From positions 42,835,298 to 42,899,297 of the forward strand of contig JAYESD010000010.1 of the NCBI GenBank assembly GCA_036927565.1: a DNA stretch of 64,000 nt, read 5' to 3'. A program made the position numbers and the translations under genes. The DNA is from Tuctoria greenei. Its lineage: Eukaryota > Streptophyta > Magnoliopsida > Poales > Poaceae. Within the stretch, counting starts at the first letter, position 1. Each line of letters starts with the position of its first letter. The notes under the pieces are model-generated. The model ran no database searches, was not told the DNA's origin, and saw nothing but the letters and a program-made list of their open reading frames with translations. Of this stretch, positions 1 to 11,511 are shown piece after piece.

Positions 1-1167
1 ATATAAATGGATTTGAAAAGTGCTTTTCTTAATGGCTACATAGATTAAGAGGTTTATATTATGGTTTTGAAAATCCAGATTTTCCTAATCATGTTTACAA
101 ACTGTCAAAATCTTTGTATGGTCTTAAACAAGCCCATAGAGAATGGTATAGTAGGTTAAAAACATTTTTACTTCAAAAGGGGTTTACCATGGGCAAGGTT
201 GATAAAACTCTTTTTGTGCTTAAGTATGGCAATGACTCACTATTCGTTCAAGTGTATGTGGATGATATTATCTTTGGTTATGCTTCGCATGATCTTGTGT
301 CCAAGTTTTTAGCTATGATGAGTTAAAAATTTGAGATGGTATGATGGGAGAACTCACGTACTTTTTGGGGTTTCAAATCAAGCAAACTAAGGAGGGAACC
401 TTCATGCATCAAATAAAGTATATGAAAATATCCTTATGCGCTTCAACATGGAAAACAACAAGCCACTTCGGACACCAATCGGAACAACAACAACACTTGA
501 ACTTGATGAAGAAGGTGAACCCGTCGATCAAAAATAATATAGATGCATGATTAGGTCTCTTTTGTACCTCACGGCATCAAGATCGTACATACAATTCAGC
601 GTGTGTCTTTGTGCAAGATTTCAAGCTCCCCCACGCGCTTCACATCGTCAAGCCGTCAAAAGGATTCTCAGGTATTTACATGGTACTCAAGAATTTGACA
701 TTTTCTTCCTTCTTTCTCAACCGTTACTTTGAAAGCTTTTTCAGATACTAATTTTGGGGGTTGTAAGATTGATAGAAAAAGTACTTCGAGTGATTGTCAT
801 TTCATGGTAATTCACTTGTTGCTTGGTGCTCTAGAAAACAAAGTTCAGTTGCACAATCCATGGCCGAATCTAAATATGTAGCTGTTGCTAGCACTTGCTC
901 ACAGATTTTATGGATTGTTCAAACACTTAAGGACTATGGGGTTGATTTAGATAGTGTTCCGCTATTTTGTGACAACACTAGTGCCATTTGCATTGCTAAG
1001 AATCCCATGCAACACTCTAAGCACAGTGACAAAAAGGAAACATTGTGTTTCACCATGTAGATATCGAACGACAATTGGCTGACATTTTTACAAAACCTTT
1101 GGACTTCACTCATTTTTCATTCATTCGTAGTGAAATAGGGGTTATGCATCCTCATGGCTTAAATTGA
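1..1167 (+). pseudogene. Copia F1a: RT-RNase H remnant
   Basis: This is the 3' part of a Copia polyprotein, belonging to the same family as the element at 26052-36330. Reading frames across 1-740 show the RT landmarks KSAFLNGYI, YGLKQA and VYVDDIIFG. RNase H follows, with SSVAQSMAES, FCDNTSAICIAKN and the terminal HPHGLN before a TGA at 1165-1167. In an active element this region copies genomic RNA into DNA and degrades the template. Here it is dead: there is a stop in the KSAFLNGYID segment (near 46), several frameshifts (around 326, 550 and 730) and a deletion near 1030 that removes the SRTKHIDIRYHFLRD stretch. The 5' part of the element lies outside the window. Family assignment is firm because long stretches are nearly identical to the other F1 copies. 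Confidence 0.9.
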
Positions 1168-1861
1168 GGGGGAGTTTTGCAACTTGGGAAGTCTATGTGT
1201 GAACTGAAAATAAAAGATAATATGAACATAAGTGATTCATACATATATGACTTTGTGATTTCTTTTTCATGCTAAAAGTTCTTACTACATTAGTCGTGTT
1301 ATACATTTTGTAGTTTTTGCTATGACTAGTAATTCGAATAATTACTTATACTAAATTTGATCATGATTGAACTTTCTTGCTGTTTTGAACTTGTTGCATG
1401 CTCAAAAGTGCTTTTAATTATGAAAAATTAATCAATCAATAGCCCACATGTTGAGCTTTTACGATCAAATGAAAAATAATGAAAAGATAAAGAGAGTATG
1501 CATGCATCACACTTATTCTTTTGAGATTGCTTATCAGTGCACTTTGGTATGAACTTGGAAGGAGTTGTGTATAACTAAAACAATATCCTTAAGCTTCTGA
1601 TTGTCAAATGACATAGGCTTGGCTTGGTTGGTTAGAATAAAGTGGATGCTGCATATAGTCTCTTGCAAAGTTTATATGATTTAAATTTGCACTTTAAAAG
1701 TTAATAAAAACAGCAACATGTGTCATGCTTTCAAGTTTTGAAATAGTTGAGACTGGGAGTTCATGACATGAAATTACACATGATCTCCAGCATGGCTTAC
1801 ACTACTTTATGTATTTCATTGATGTGATAGGATAAGTTACTTGATAGTATGGTTTGGATGT
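1168..1861 (+). other. Copia F1a post-pol noncoding region
   Basis: This stretch follows the RNase H stop. It begins with a polypurine tract (GAGGGGGAG) and matches 33497-34200 of F1d and, on the other strand, 7560-8266 of F1c. It has no credible ORF. The match is cut at 1861 by a Gypsy LTR and resumes after it. Confidence 0.8.
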
Positions 1862-2499
1862 TGATGAACCCAACGGGTACGGGAGATGCCCTATATTTGG
1901 ATGAGAGATGTTGGTGGTGAACGAATTTGGTGGAGGTCGACGTTGGCTGCCCGACTACCACAACTAGAATGGTGTGGCGCCATGAGCGACAGTTACACTG
2001 TCTCCTAATAACTACAATTTGGGTGGAGGTCGATGTTGTTCTACCTGACTACAACAACCACAAAGGTGTTGCACCTTAGCAATAGTTACACCGGCTCCTT
2101 TTGTTGCTGTTCTTGTCGTGCCAAGAAATGCCTTGAACCTGCAAGCAATCGAAGAACAAGCAAGAAAAAGATAACAAGCAAACACTCACGGGTGTGATAA
2201 GTTGGGGTTCTGATTCAAGTAATCAGAAGGTCCCATCAACACTTGCATTACAAGGAAGTAGCAATGGCTAAACTTAAAGAAAACAAAACCCAAGTTCTTC
2301 TTATGGCTGCTAGTTGCTTATATAGAGGAGGAAGACTAGAACTCAGGATGGAGTCACGAGTCTTGTTTGGCGTTTTATGGGTAGCTCAGCATCATATGCC
2401 TTTGATTCTTGATCCAATGGAAAGTAGACGAAGAGACCTTTCCAGCAAGTACTTATTTGCATTAAACAACCTTGGGAGTTGAAAGTTATGCCCCTTTTA
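1862..2499 (-). mobile_element. Gypsy G-family LTR (solo or displaced copy)
   Basis: About 638 bp are colinear with the LTR at 16727-17363. Read on the minus strand the copy carries a TATA-like element (TATATAAGCAA, near 2320) and ends ...GGGTTCATCA. It interrupts Copia F1a post-pol sequence, since F1a-like sequence is seen on both sides. The TG end at 1862 is clear. The other end is uncertain because the shared sequence stops at a TTTTA without an obvious CA, and I could not find a target duplication. It could be a solo LTR, or the detached 3' LTR of the Gypsy element at 3600-17363. Confidence 0.7.
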
Positions 2500-2654
2500 T
2501 ATGCATTTATCATATTATGCTCATAAAAAAATTAAAATTTTTCTTTTAAACCTTGCTGAAACATTGTAAAAGTGGGAGAAATTGGTCACACATTGCACAT
2601 TCACAAGTGTTTGATTAAAACTTGTGAGCAAATGGCAATGCAAATGGCACTAGT
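2500..2654 (+). other. Copia F1a remnant and junction DNA
   Basis: 2500-2590 resembles F1d 34210-34310, including ATTATGCTCATAA, CTTGCTGAA.ACATTGT and a degraded polypurine tract. It is therefore probably the continuation of F1a beyond the Gypsy LTR. 2600-2654 is a junction with a short duplicated piece (CAAATGGCACTAGTG) of the neighbouring RNase H sequence. Confidence 0.55.
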
Positions 2655-3595
2655 GTTGTTCTAGTGTGTTGCACGGGGTCTTCACGAATGCAAATGGCAC
2701 TAGTGTTATCACAAAATAGCGGAACCCTATCTAAATCCACCCCATAATCCTTAAGTTCTTGAACAATCCATAAAATTTGTGAGCAAGCGCTAGTAGCAGC
2801 TACATATACAGATTTGGTTGTGGATTGTGCAACCGAACTTTGTTTTCTAGAGGACCAAGCAACAAGTGAATTACCAAGAAAATGACAAGCACCCGAACTA
2901 CTTTTCCTATCAATCCTACAACCCCCAAAAGAAGCATTTGAAAAAACTTTCAAAGTAACGGTTGAGGAAGAAGGAAGAAAAATGTCAAATTCTTGAGTTC
3001 CATGCAAATACCTGAGAATCCTTTTGACAGCTTGACGATGTGAAGTGCGTCGGGAAGCTTGAAATCTTTAGATGTAGCAAATACTAACAAAATCTTATGA
3101 TCTCTAATCTAGCAACTAGAGCTAAAGTTTCATCAAAATCTAGATTTTCAACTTGTGTGAAACCTTGAGCAACCAATCTAGCTTTATTCCTAACCACAAT
3201 CCCATCCTCACTTTGTTTAGTCTAAACATACATTAGTTCCAATTAATGTGTGACCTTGAGGTGGAGGTACAAGTTTCCAAACATTATTTCTTTCAAAATT
3301 TTCTGACTCTTCTTGCATGGAAATAATCCAAGCTTCATTAGTGAGCGGGTGCTATATATCTTTGTATTCAAAAGAAGCAACAAAAGTTGAATGAGCATGA
3401 GAGCTTTGATCAAAGAACCTAAACTGTGTGACTCATTCATGCAAGCTTCCAATAATTTGTTGTGGTGCGTGACTTTTGAGGATCTGGAGAGGACTTGACA
3501 CTTCACAAGCTCCGTGTTCCTCGTGTTCATCAACAACCGAAGAGCTTGTAGTCATCAATGCTGGTTGTAGATCTAAATCAGGAGCTACAACAAGG
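2655..3595 (-). pseudogene. Copia F1b: RT linker and RNase H fragment
   Basis: This is a minus-strand F1 fragment. 2655-3007 encodes the RNase H region, with motifs SFGGCRIDRKS, GACHFLGNSLVAWSSRKQ and FCDNTSAICI. 3060-3480 corresponds to the start of RT and the upstream linker, where APQQIIGSLHE is the counterpart of PPQQMIGSLHE in F1d. The central RT, including the catalytic YVDD segment, is missing, so the two parts were joined by an internal deletion around 3010-3060. At about 3595 the frame changes directly into Gypsy RT without a visible LTR, which suggests an illegitimate recombination junction rather than a clean insertion. Confidence 0.8.
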
Positions 3596-5389
3596 TCATC
3601 ACAAGTACGTAAAACCTCATCCATTAATCTCATTAAAGTGCTAGTTGCATTAGTTAGACCAAAAGGCATGACTAACCACTCATACAAACCAAACTTGGTT
3701 TTAAACGTTGTTTTCCATTCATCACCTAGCTTCATGCAAATTTGGTGGTATCCACTACGCAAGTCAATTTTAGAGAAAATCATCAAGCCACTAAGTTCAT
3801 CAAGCATATCACCTAACCTAGGTATAGGATGACGATATCTAATGGTAATGTTATTAATTGCTCAACAATCTACACACATGCGCCATGATCCATCTTTCTT
3901 TGGACCAAAAGAACAGGAACAGAGCAAGAACTAACAGACTCACGCACACAACCTTTGTCGCGTAATTCATGTACTTGTCGCTGAATCTCCTTAGTCTCCT
4001 CCGGGTTGGTCATGTATGGTGCTCGGTTTGGCAAAGAAGCCCCAGGGATGAGGTCAAGTTGATGTTCAATCCTTCTCAATGGTGGCAGGCCGGTTGGTAC
4101 CTCTTGTGGAAAAACATCAGCGTATTCCTGCAAAAGGTTAGTGACAGCAGGGGGCAAAGCACATGGTATGTTGTGAAGTGAGAACAAAGCTTCTTTGCAA
4201 GCAAACACATAGCAGATTGCAGGATTATTTTTTAATTCAAACAAATCAGATTTAGAAGCAAGAAAACAAGCACTCTTCAATTTTATTTCATTCTTCTTCA
4301 CATGAGCAGATTTGGAATTGTCAGTCTTAGGTTGTACCGACTCCTTCGCAACATTTGAATTTTCATTTTGAGTAAATTTCTTATTTTTCTCTTTACAAGC
4401 TCTATAAATATCATCCTTCAAAATAGAATCAAGAGACATAGGGTGCAAAACAAGCTTCTTCTCATTATGCATGAAAGAGTATTGATTTGATTTACCATGA
4501 TGTAATGTATCTTTATCAAATTGCCAAGGTCGACCAAATAGCATAGAGCAAGCTTGCATAGGTACCACATCCAACCAATGTAATCATGGTAGGAACCAAT
4601 TGTAAATTCAACACGAACCAAACGTGTTACCTTAAGCTTACCACTGTCATTGAACCATTGGATGTAGTAGGGATGTGGATGTGAAAGTGTTGTCATCCCA
4701 AGCTTCTCTATCATGGCAGCACTTGCTAAATTGTTATAGCTTCCTCCATCAATAATAATGTGACACGATTGTTCCAAAACTACACACTTAGTTTGGAATA
4801 GATTGTGTCACTGGTTCTATTCAGCTTTGATCATTTGGGCACTCAAGACACGCCTCACAACAAGACTCTCATAGTGGTCAGCATGATCAGCCCCAATGTG
4901 ATCTTCATCATCATTCTTCTTTCCTGCATCTTGTGCAGCAAGCATGGCATATGTTTTATCATCTAAATCACTAGCGGATGAGTACTCACCATTTTCTCGT
5001 ACAATCAGCACACACTTGCTTGGGCAGTCCCTTCGTAGGTGGCCAAAACCCTTGCACTAGAGGCATTGAATGTCTTTTGTTCTCCTGGTGGAATCGATGG
5101 AAGAAGTGTTGGCTGCAACTTGGGTGGATCCTTTTGTTGTCTCCATAGCATGCGAAGGTGCTGATTTTGATGTAGTGCTGGGCAACCGATTGGATGCATC
5201 ATCCAGAGAATCTTGCTTAAGACCAGCAACACTTGAGCAGGATTGCCATGACGTAGTTTGACCTGCAGAAATGTTAGTTCCTGTGCATTGTCCTTGCACT
5301 TCTATTTTAGCCTTACAAGCAAGATGGAATAATCGATTGACGTTAGTGTATTCCTTATAAGCCAATATAAAATTTCTCTTGTTAAACCA
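3596..5389 (-). pseudogene. Gypsy G gag end, protease and partial RT
   Basis: This is a Ty3/Gypsy gag-pol segment read right to left. A gag C-terminus (LAYKEYTNVNRLFHLACKA) runs through 5389-5250. A CCHC knuckle with one Cys codon lost to a stop (CKGFGHLRRDCPSK) lies near 5055-5010. The protease region 4418-4777 has IIDGGSYNNLAS, and its C-terminal half, with ACSMLFGRPWQFD, continues in another frame from 4574. The RT N-terminus follows, with EYADVFPQEVPTGLPP and FSKIDLRSGYHQI, and MPFGLTNA near 3665. The element stops at EVLR (about 3610), before the catalytic YFDD motif, so RT is truncated and RNase H and integrase are missing. There are several frameshifts (4560, 3870-3810). The gag upstream portion is displaced to 15044-15909 by the F1c insertion. 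The DGG protease and iMet primer suggest a chromovirus-type Gypsy element; that clade call is inference. Confidence 0.85.
5385..5389. repeat. Target site duplication of F1c (left)
   Basis: AACCA precedes the TGTAGGATC end of the F1c LTR and is repeated at 15044-15048, which proves insertion into Gypsy G gag. Confidence 0.92.
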
Positions 5390-7228
5390 TGTAGGATCGA
5401 ATACCACGTGAAAAGCTACCAGAGGGGGGGTGAATGGTAGATTTAAAAATCTTACACAGCGGAAACAATTAAACCCCAAACCCTTCGGCAGAAAAACAAT
5501 CTGTTGAAGAAATCGTGTGTGAGACTAATCTAAACATGTTTCACCGTAACAAAAGTGATAGATATCAGAGAGAATCAAGTCACGAAGACAACACAAAAAG
5601 AATCACTCAAATCCGTCGAGAAAAACTCAAGTTATGATCGAAAGATCAAACAATGGTCAAACTGCCCTACCTGAGAAAAAACAGTTCTGGAATGCTGCAA
5701 AGAAACTCGTGTAGATCATAGACCACAAATCCAATGACCGTGAAATTTTTACAGATGATAGACAATCAAGTTTTGAAGACAACCCAAAAAGAATCACGTC
5801 AATTGGATCTGTAAAACTCGAGTTATGATAAAACCACCAACAAAAGGTAGTGCTGTCCAGAAACTCGACGAGTAAAACTTGTCTGGAACAAGTCGGGCGA
5901 ACAAGGCACAAAAGTTCCTTCAAACTACGAATTTTATTCAATAGAACACAAGAGGAACAGCCCCAAAGTCGTGCACCACGAGCTCTGGGCTCCCTTGCTT
6001 ATATAACCAGCCCTTAGGCCAACCAAATATCAACTAGGACTCCAATCCTACTCAGATCATGAATCGTAACTTTCCATAACTGCTCAAGATTCTTCTATAC
6101 ACAGATAGAAGCATTCTTAAGACTTCCAAACACCTTAGGAATGTATCCCATATTCCTAAACAACTCAAATTCGTGACCCACACGAAATCCTATCATAACC
6201 AACTCAAATCTTTCCATATTTGAGTCAAACCCGACTCAGCCGCAGCTTGAGTCCATAACCTAGTCGGTTGGACCTTTCCGGCCAATTCTTTACGTCCATA
6301 TCTCTTCATCACGTCTCGGAACCATGCAGCCACGTCTATGCACTCCTTGCACATGTGCAAACATCTTCCAATGACGTCCACGATACCTTCATATGCATTG
6401 TTCTTGATTCAATCATGTTGCGCAACCTCCTGATCAGCTCAACCACAATTCCTCCTGAATTTGGTTGTTGAAACCTCATCTCCTCCCTGAGACTAGTCCA
6501 ATGGATCCCGTCACCAGCCATGTCTTGAACTCAAGCAACACCTGCACATGAATAAACAACCAATCCATACGAGCCCAAGTCCTCGACTTGACTCAAGTAA
6601 GTTCCGAACACAACACCCTACGTGAGAACCTCACATAAGCATGTTGCAAAACCACAGTAACATGATATCATCCATATCAACCAAAACGCACTAAAAACTT
6701 AGCAAATGAACACTAAGCAATCTTTCCAACAATGTAAAGCAAGTATGAAACATTGCAAATGAAAAGAAAAAGCATTGCAGTCAAGTTCCGAACCATCCCA
6801 CAGCAAGCCGGAGCTTGACCCGGAGCTTACCAAAACTAGTAGAGCCTAGCGCCGGAGCTTACCAAAACTAGTACAACCAAGCTCGTGCCGGAGCTTACAA
6901 AACTAGCAGGACCTAGCGCCGGAGCTAACCAGAACTTGTCGGAACTAGTAAACCCAAAAGTCGGAGCTAGAAAAATCAACTCAGAGTTTAGCAAAAACAT
7001 GTCGGAGCTATCAAATATATGTCGGAGCTATCAAAGACATGCCGGAGCTAAAGATAAAACTCACCGGAGCTAACCAAAGCTAGTCGGACCTACCGTCGGA
7101 CCTTGCTGTAGCTCAGAGCTAGAGTCGGACCTTGATAAAAAGGTGTTTTGGTGATATTTAAAACTTTTATCATCAAAGCCAAGTGTATTGACTACAAGCC
7201 AATGTATTCAGCACACATAGGTCTTACA
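5390..7228 (-). repeat. F1c 3' LTR
   Basis: The 1,839-bp LTR reads TGTAAGACC...GATCCTACA on the minus strand. U3 holds many AGCTCCGG and GGTCCGAC motifs (6780-7135) and a small ORF (minus, 6336-6521). A TATA box (TTATATAAGCAAGGG, near 6000) and an AATAAA (near 5940) mark the start of R. It lacks a block of about 56 bp present in the partner LTR at about 14846-14905. That block is flanked by the direct repeat AGTCGGACCT, so the loss looks like repeat slippage. Confidence 0.92.
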
Positions 7229-8266
7229 ATCTCCCCCTTGATGAATGCATTGGCAACACCATTTAAAATCTGAACATTGGCTTATTATCATTAAAAGTTT
7301 TGAAGATAATTTCTCCACTTTTTGTAAATCAAAAATAAAATGAGAAGAAAAATTATCCCATATTATCTCTCCCCCTTTATTATCTCTCCTTATGCTTATC
7401 TCTCCCCCTTTATTATCTCTCCTTATGCACATATTCTCTCTCTCTCTTCATGCTTATCTCTCCTTCTTTGACAATGTATTCAGCAAGTCATGAGATATAA
7501 ACAAATTATCTCTCCCCCTTTAGTTGTTATGAGCATATTATAACATATACATATAAACAAAGCTCATCCAAGTCATACTATCAAGTACCTTACATTATCA
7601 CATCAATGAAATACATAAAGTAGTGTAAGCCATGCTAGAGATCAAATGTAATTTTCAATTTAATCAAGTCATGATCTCACAAACTTAACTATTTCAAAAC
7701 CTGAAGGCATGACACTAGTTGCTGCATTTTATTATTTTTCAAAGCATAAATTTAGATCATATGATATTTGCAAGAGATTATATGTGCATCTGCCTTATTC
7801 TAACCAACCAAGCCAAGCCTATGTCATTTGACAATCAGAAGCTTAAAGACATGGTTTTAGTCATACACAACTTCTTCCAAGTTCATATCTAAGTGCAATG
7901 ATAAGCCATCTCAAAAGAAGAAGTGCGATGCATGCATATTCTCTTGATCTTTTCTCAATTTATATTTGTTCATAAAAACTCAACATGTGAGTTGATTACT
8001 TGATTAATTCTTAATGATTAAAAGCACTTGTGAACATGTAACAAGTTCAAAACAGCAAGAAAGTTCGACCATGACCAGTTTTAGTGTAAGTAATTATTCC
8101 AATTACTATACATGGCAAAAACTACAAAATGTATAACACGAGTAATGTAGTAAGAACTTTCAGCATGTAAAAGGAATCACAAAGTCATATATGTATGAAA
8201 TACTATGCTCATATTATTTTAATTTCAGATTCACATATAGACTTCCCAAGTTTCAAAAACTCCCCC
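7229..8266 (-). promoter_or_regulatory. F1c post-pol spacer with multiple polypurine tracts
   Basis: This noncoding kilobase lies between RNase H and the 3' LTR. Read on the minus strand it begins TTGAGGGGGAG at the pol end and finishes with AAGGGGGAGA directly before the LTR (7229-7240), which is the expected primer for plus-strand DNA synthesis. In between, 7360-7520 holds several further copies of AAAGGGGGAGAGATAA. Multiple tracts are a known trait of Sirevirus-type Copia elements. No credible ORF was seen. Confidence 0.8.
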
Positions 8267-8743
8267 TCAATTTAAGCCATGAGGATGCATAACCCCTATT
8301 TCACTACGAATGTAGCAAAAACGAGTGAAATCCAAAGGTTTTGTAAAAATGTCAGCCAATTGTTGTTCGGTATCTACATGGTGAAGCACAATGTTTCCTT
8401 TTTCAACATTATCTCGGAGAAAGTGATACCTAATGTCAATGTGCTTAGTTCTAGAATGTTGCACGGGGTTTTTAGCAATGCAAATGGCACTAGTGTTATC
8501 ACAGAACAGTGGAACACTATCTAGATCAACCCCATAGTCCTTAAGTGTTTGAACAATCCATAGAATTTGTGAGCAAGCACTAGCAGCAGCTACATATTCA
8601 GATTCGGTTGTGAATTGTGCAACTGAATTTTGTTTTCTAGAGGACCAAGCAACAAGATAATTACCAAGAAAATGACAAGCACCAGAAGTACTTTTCCTAT
8701 CAATTCTACAACCCCCAAAATCAGCATCCGAAAAAGCTTTCAA
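8267..8743 (-). pseudogene. Copia F1c RNase H domain
   Basis: About 158 codons form the Ty1/Copia RNase H (RNase_H-like Ty1 family). They start at the KAFSDADFGGCRIDRKSTSG block (the catalytic Asp sits in DADFGG). SEYVAAASACSQ supplies the catalytic Glu, and FCDNTSAICIAKNPVQHSRT supplies the next Asp. HIDIRYHFLRD and the C-terminal ADIFTKPLDFTRF follow. It removes genomic RNA from RNA:DNA hybrids. The frame is open here but is separated from RT by a frameshift and a stop near 8745-8870. Confidence 0.9.
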
Positions 8744-10403
8744 AGTAACGGTTGAGGAAGAAGGAAGAAAAATGCCAAATTATTGGGTTCCATGTAAGTA
8801 CCTGAGAATTTTTTGACGGCTTGATGATGTGAAACACGTGGGGAAGCTTGAAACCGTGCACAAGACATACGCTGAATTGTATGTCTGGTCTTGATGCCGT
8901 GAGGTACAAAAGTGATCCGATCATGCTTCTATATTCTTTTTGATCCACGGATTCACCATCTTCATCAAGTTCAAGTGTTGTTGCTGTTCCCATTGGTGTC
9001 CGAAGAGGCTTGCTTTTGTCCATGTTAAAGCGCCTTAGGAGGTCTTTGATATACTTCGTTTGATGCACAAAGGTACCCTCCTTGGTTTGCTTGATTTGCA
9101 GCCCCAAAAAGTAAGTGAGTTCACCCATCATACTCATTTCAAATTCGGAACTCATCATTGCTGAAAACTTGGACACAAGATCATGAGAAGCACAACCAAA
9201 GATAATATCATCCACATACACTTGAACGAATAATGAGTCATTGCCATGTTTAAGCACAAAAAGAGTTTTATCAACCTTGCCCATGGTAAACCCCTTTTCA
9301 AGTAAGAATGTTTTTAACCTATCATACCATGCTCTAGGGGCTTGTTTGAGACCATATAAGGCTTTGGACAGTTTGTAAACATGATTAGGAAAATCTGGAT
9401 TTTCAAAACCCGGTGGTTGTTTGACATAAACCTCTTCATCTATGTAGCCATTAAGAAAAGCACTTTTAACATCCATTTGATATAGCTTAAAACCTTTAGA
9501 TGCTGCAAAAGCTAACAAAATTCTTATGGCTTCTAATCTAGCAACGGGAGCAAAAGTTTCATCAAAATCTAGACCTTCAACTTGAGTGAAACCTTGAGCA
9601 ACCAACCTAGCCTTATTCCTAACCACAACCCCATCCTCACTTTGTTTATTTTTAAATACCCATTTAGTTCCAATTAAAGTGTGACCTTGAGGTGGAGGTA
9701 CAAGTTTCCAAACATTATTTCTTTCAAAATTTTCTAACTCTTCTTGCATGGCAATAATCCAAGATTCATTAGTGAGTGCGTGTGATATATCTTTGGGATC
9801 AAAAGAAGCAACAAAAGCAGAATGAGCATGAGAGTTTGGATCGCAAAACCTGGACTGTGTGACTCGTTTGTGCAAGCTTCCAATCATCTGTTGTGGGGGA
9901 TGATCTTTGTAAAAACGTAGGGGAACAGATGTCTCACAAGCTTCTTCTTCATTAGGTTCATCGTAGATTGATGAGATTGTGACTTGTGGATGATCAGGAC
10001 CAGCATAGGTGATAGCCGGAGCTTGTTCAATGTCCGAAGTTGGACACGTGTCAACTTCGGAACTACCAGGCAGTATCACCGGCTCTTCTTCATCTTCGAA
10101 AATACCCTCCCCCTGAGGATACGGATCTGGTCCTCTGAAGGATTGAACACGTGAAGGTCCTACGGTGTCAAGATGCAAAAGTTTACATGGTTCAGTTGTC
10201 ATGATCATTGTGATAGGAGTATGTGAACCTGCAACCATCTTAGCATGTCTACAAGAAGAGCACACAATTTCTTTGTCCCCTTTAAGCTTAGGCAGTCCAC
10301 GTATGCGATCAAGAGCACTAACACGTGTTAGGTGATCAAAGCCTACGTGACCAAGTCTATGATGCCAAAAATATAAGTCCTTTGAATCATAGCAACTAGA
10401 CAC
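8744..10403 (-). pseudogene. Copia F1c integrase N-terminus joined to RT
   Basis: This long open segment starts in the pre-integrase zinc domain (WHHRLGHVGFDHL, CSSCRHAKM) and runs to TVGPSRVQSF. It then jumps straight into the integrase-RT linker (PDPYPQGEG) at about 10130-10138. The integrase catalytic core, which occupies F1d 30975-31627, is missing in frame. RT follows intact in frame: ERNNVWKLV, GTKWVFKNK, KLYQMDVKSAFLNGYID, KALYGLKQAPRAWYDRL and the catalytic VYVDDIIFG near 9215, then TYFLGLQIKQ. A frameshift near 8868 ends it inside the SVCLCARFQ motif. Protein from this frame could copy RNA but could not integrate DNA. Confidence 0.9.
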
Positions 10404-10478
10404 CTATGCTTAGAGGAAGACATATCAAAGTCAGCTTTAAAAACTCTTCCAAACCGAGACATTTCAAAAATAAGCTCA

Positions 10479-10778
10479 CTATTTGAACCTACAACTTTGC
10501 AGCAGTTTTTTATTGAAAATAATTTCTAGATTTTCATCTAGCAATTGTGAAACAGAAAGCAAGTTGTATTTCAAATTTTTGACAAGTGCCACATCCTTCA
10601 AAGTGTAGTGATCATTTACTCTAACCGAACCCTTAGCAATTATAGGAGTTGAAGAATTATCGGTAAAAGTAACATTCTCTACACGTGACACAAAAGAGAG
10701 GGAGGAGAACCAATCTTTGTTACCGGTCATGTGGCGTGAGCAACCATAATCCACAATCCAAATGTTCTCCTTCCTCAA
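10479..10778 (-). pseudogene. Copia F1c aspartic protease
   Basis: About 99 codons are recognisable as the retropepsin that cuts the Gag-Pol polyprotein: WIVD-x-GCSRHMTGN, then VTFTDNSSTPIIAKGSV, LKDVALVKNLKYNLLSVSQL. The catalytic triad DSG reads DYG, the changed codon being at 10746-10748, whereas F1d retains DSG. This change would be expected to cripple the enzyme. Frameshifts lie on both sides. Confidence 0.88.
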
Positions 10779-10787
10779 AAGTGTAAC

Positions 10788-11511
10788 CTACATAGAAGCA
10801 CAATACGTCGATAACTCAATACTGGGGTTAGTCAAAAGGCATTTAGGAATCCAGTACTGAGTCACGCGACATGCAGTAGGAAAAACACGCGAAAGCTGAG
10901 ACAAAACAGCAGGTTCATGAGTCAAAGTTTGAGACTTTTTATTCTTGACTACTGACCTACAAGGTGTTACTTGTGTAGCACAAAAATTAGTAGCTCCGGA
11001 GACAAAAACAGAAGGTCCAAAGGTGAACTTTGAATGTTTTTGACTCAAAACAGCAGGTTGTACATTCGGTTTAATGTGTGCAGCAAATTTTGCATGAAAG
11101 TTATGAGATCTAGCAACCATTCTTTCCCTTTTCTGTTGTTTAGCTAGTCTATAACAAAAATATATGACATGACCATCTCTACCATAGAAGGTACAATGAA
11201 ATTTAACTTTGTGTTCATGTCTAGATGAGCAAGCAATATTTTTATTTGAAACCGAATGAGGCAACACTCCTGCAGATTTGAAAACCACTCCTTTTTGTTT
11301 AGGAGCTGTTTGAATCAAACCACTTCCTAATGACTTTACAATTTTAGGTGGATGTGCCTTAGCATGAGCATGAGAATCAAAACCTAAACCAGTTTTATTA
11401 TTGCAAGACTTGGAAGAATTCAGCAGCAAGTTTAGGTTCTTATTCCCATTACAAAACCGATATAATGTCCTATGCATGTCATCAAGTTTATTGGACAGAT
11501 CAAGGCAATTT
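10788..11511 (-). pseudogene. Copia F1c gag-protease spacer, second knuckle
   Basis: This polyprotein spacer contains CTFYGRDGHVIYFCYRLAKQQKRER, a decayed CCHC-like motif (Cys to Tyr; F1d has CTFCGKDGHVIDFC). It ends with the conserved TQYWIPKCLLTNPSIE before the protease. It is low in complexity and rich in Lys and Ser. The sequence includes AGCTCCGG-type motifs (near 10990) shared with the LTR. Confidence 0.8.

Noticed and set aside
5657..5941. Repeated 94-codon ORF (also 13414-13698, 45800-46054 and plus-strand versions near 27350 and 35803)
   Set aside because: It lies in the R/U5 part of F1 LTRs. The frame is not consistently open and the N-terminus differs between copies, so I treat it as noncoding LTR sequence.
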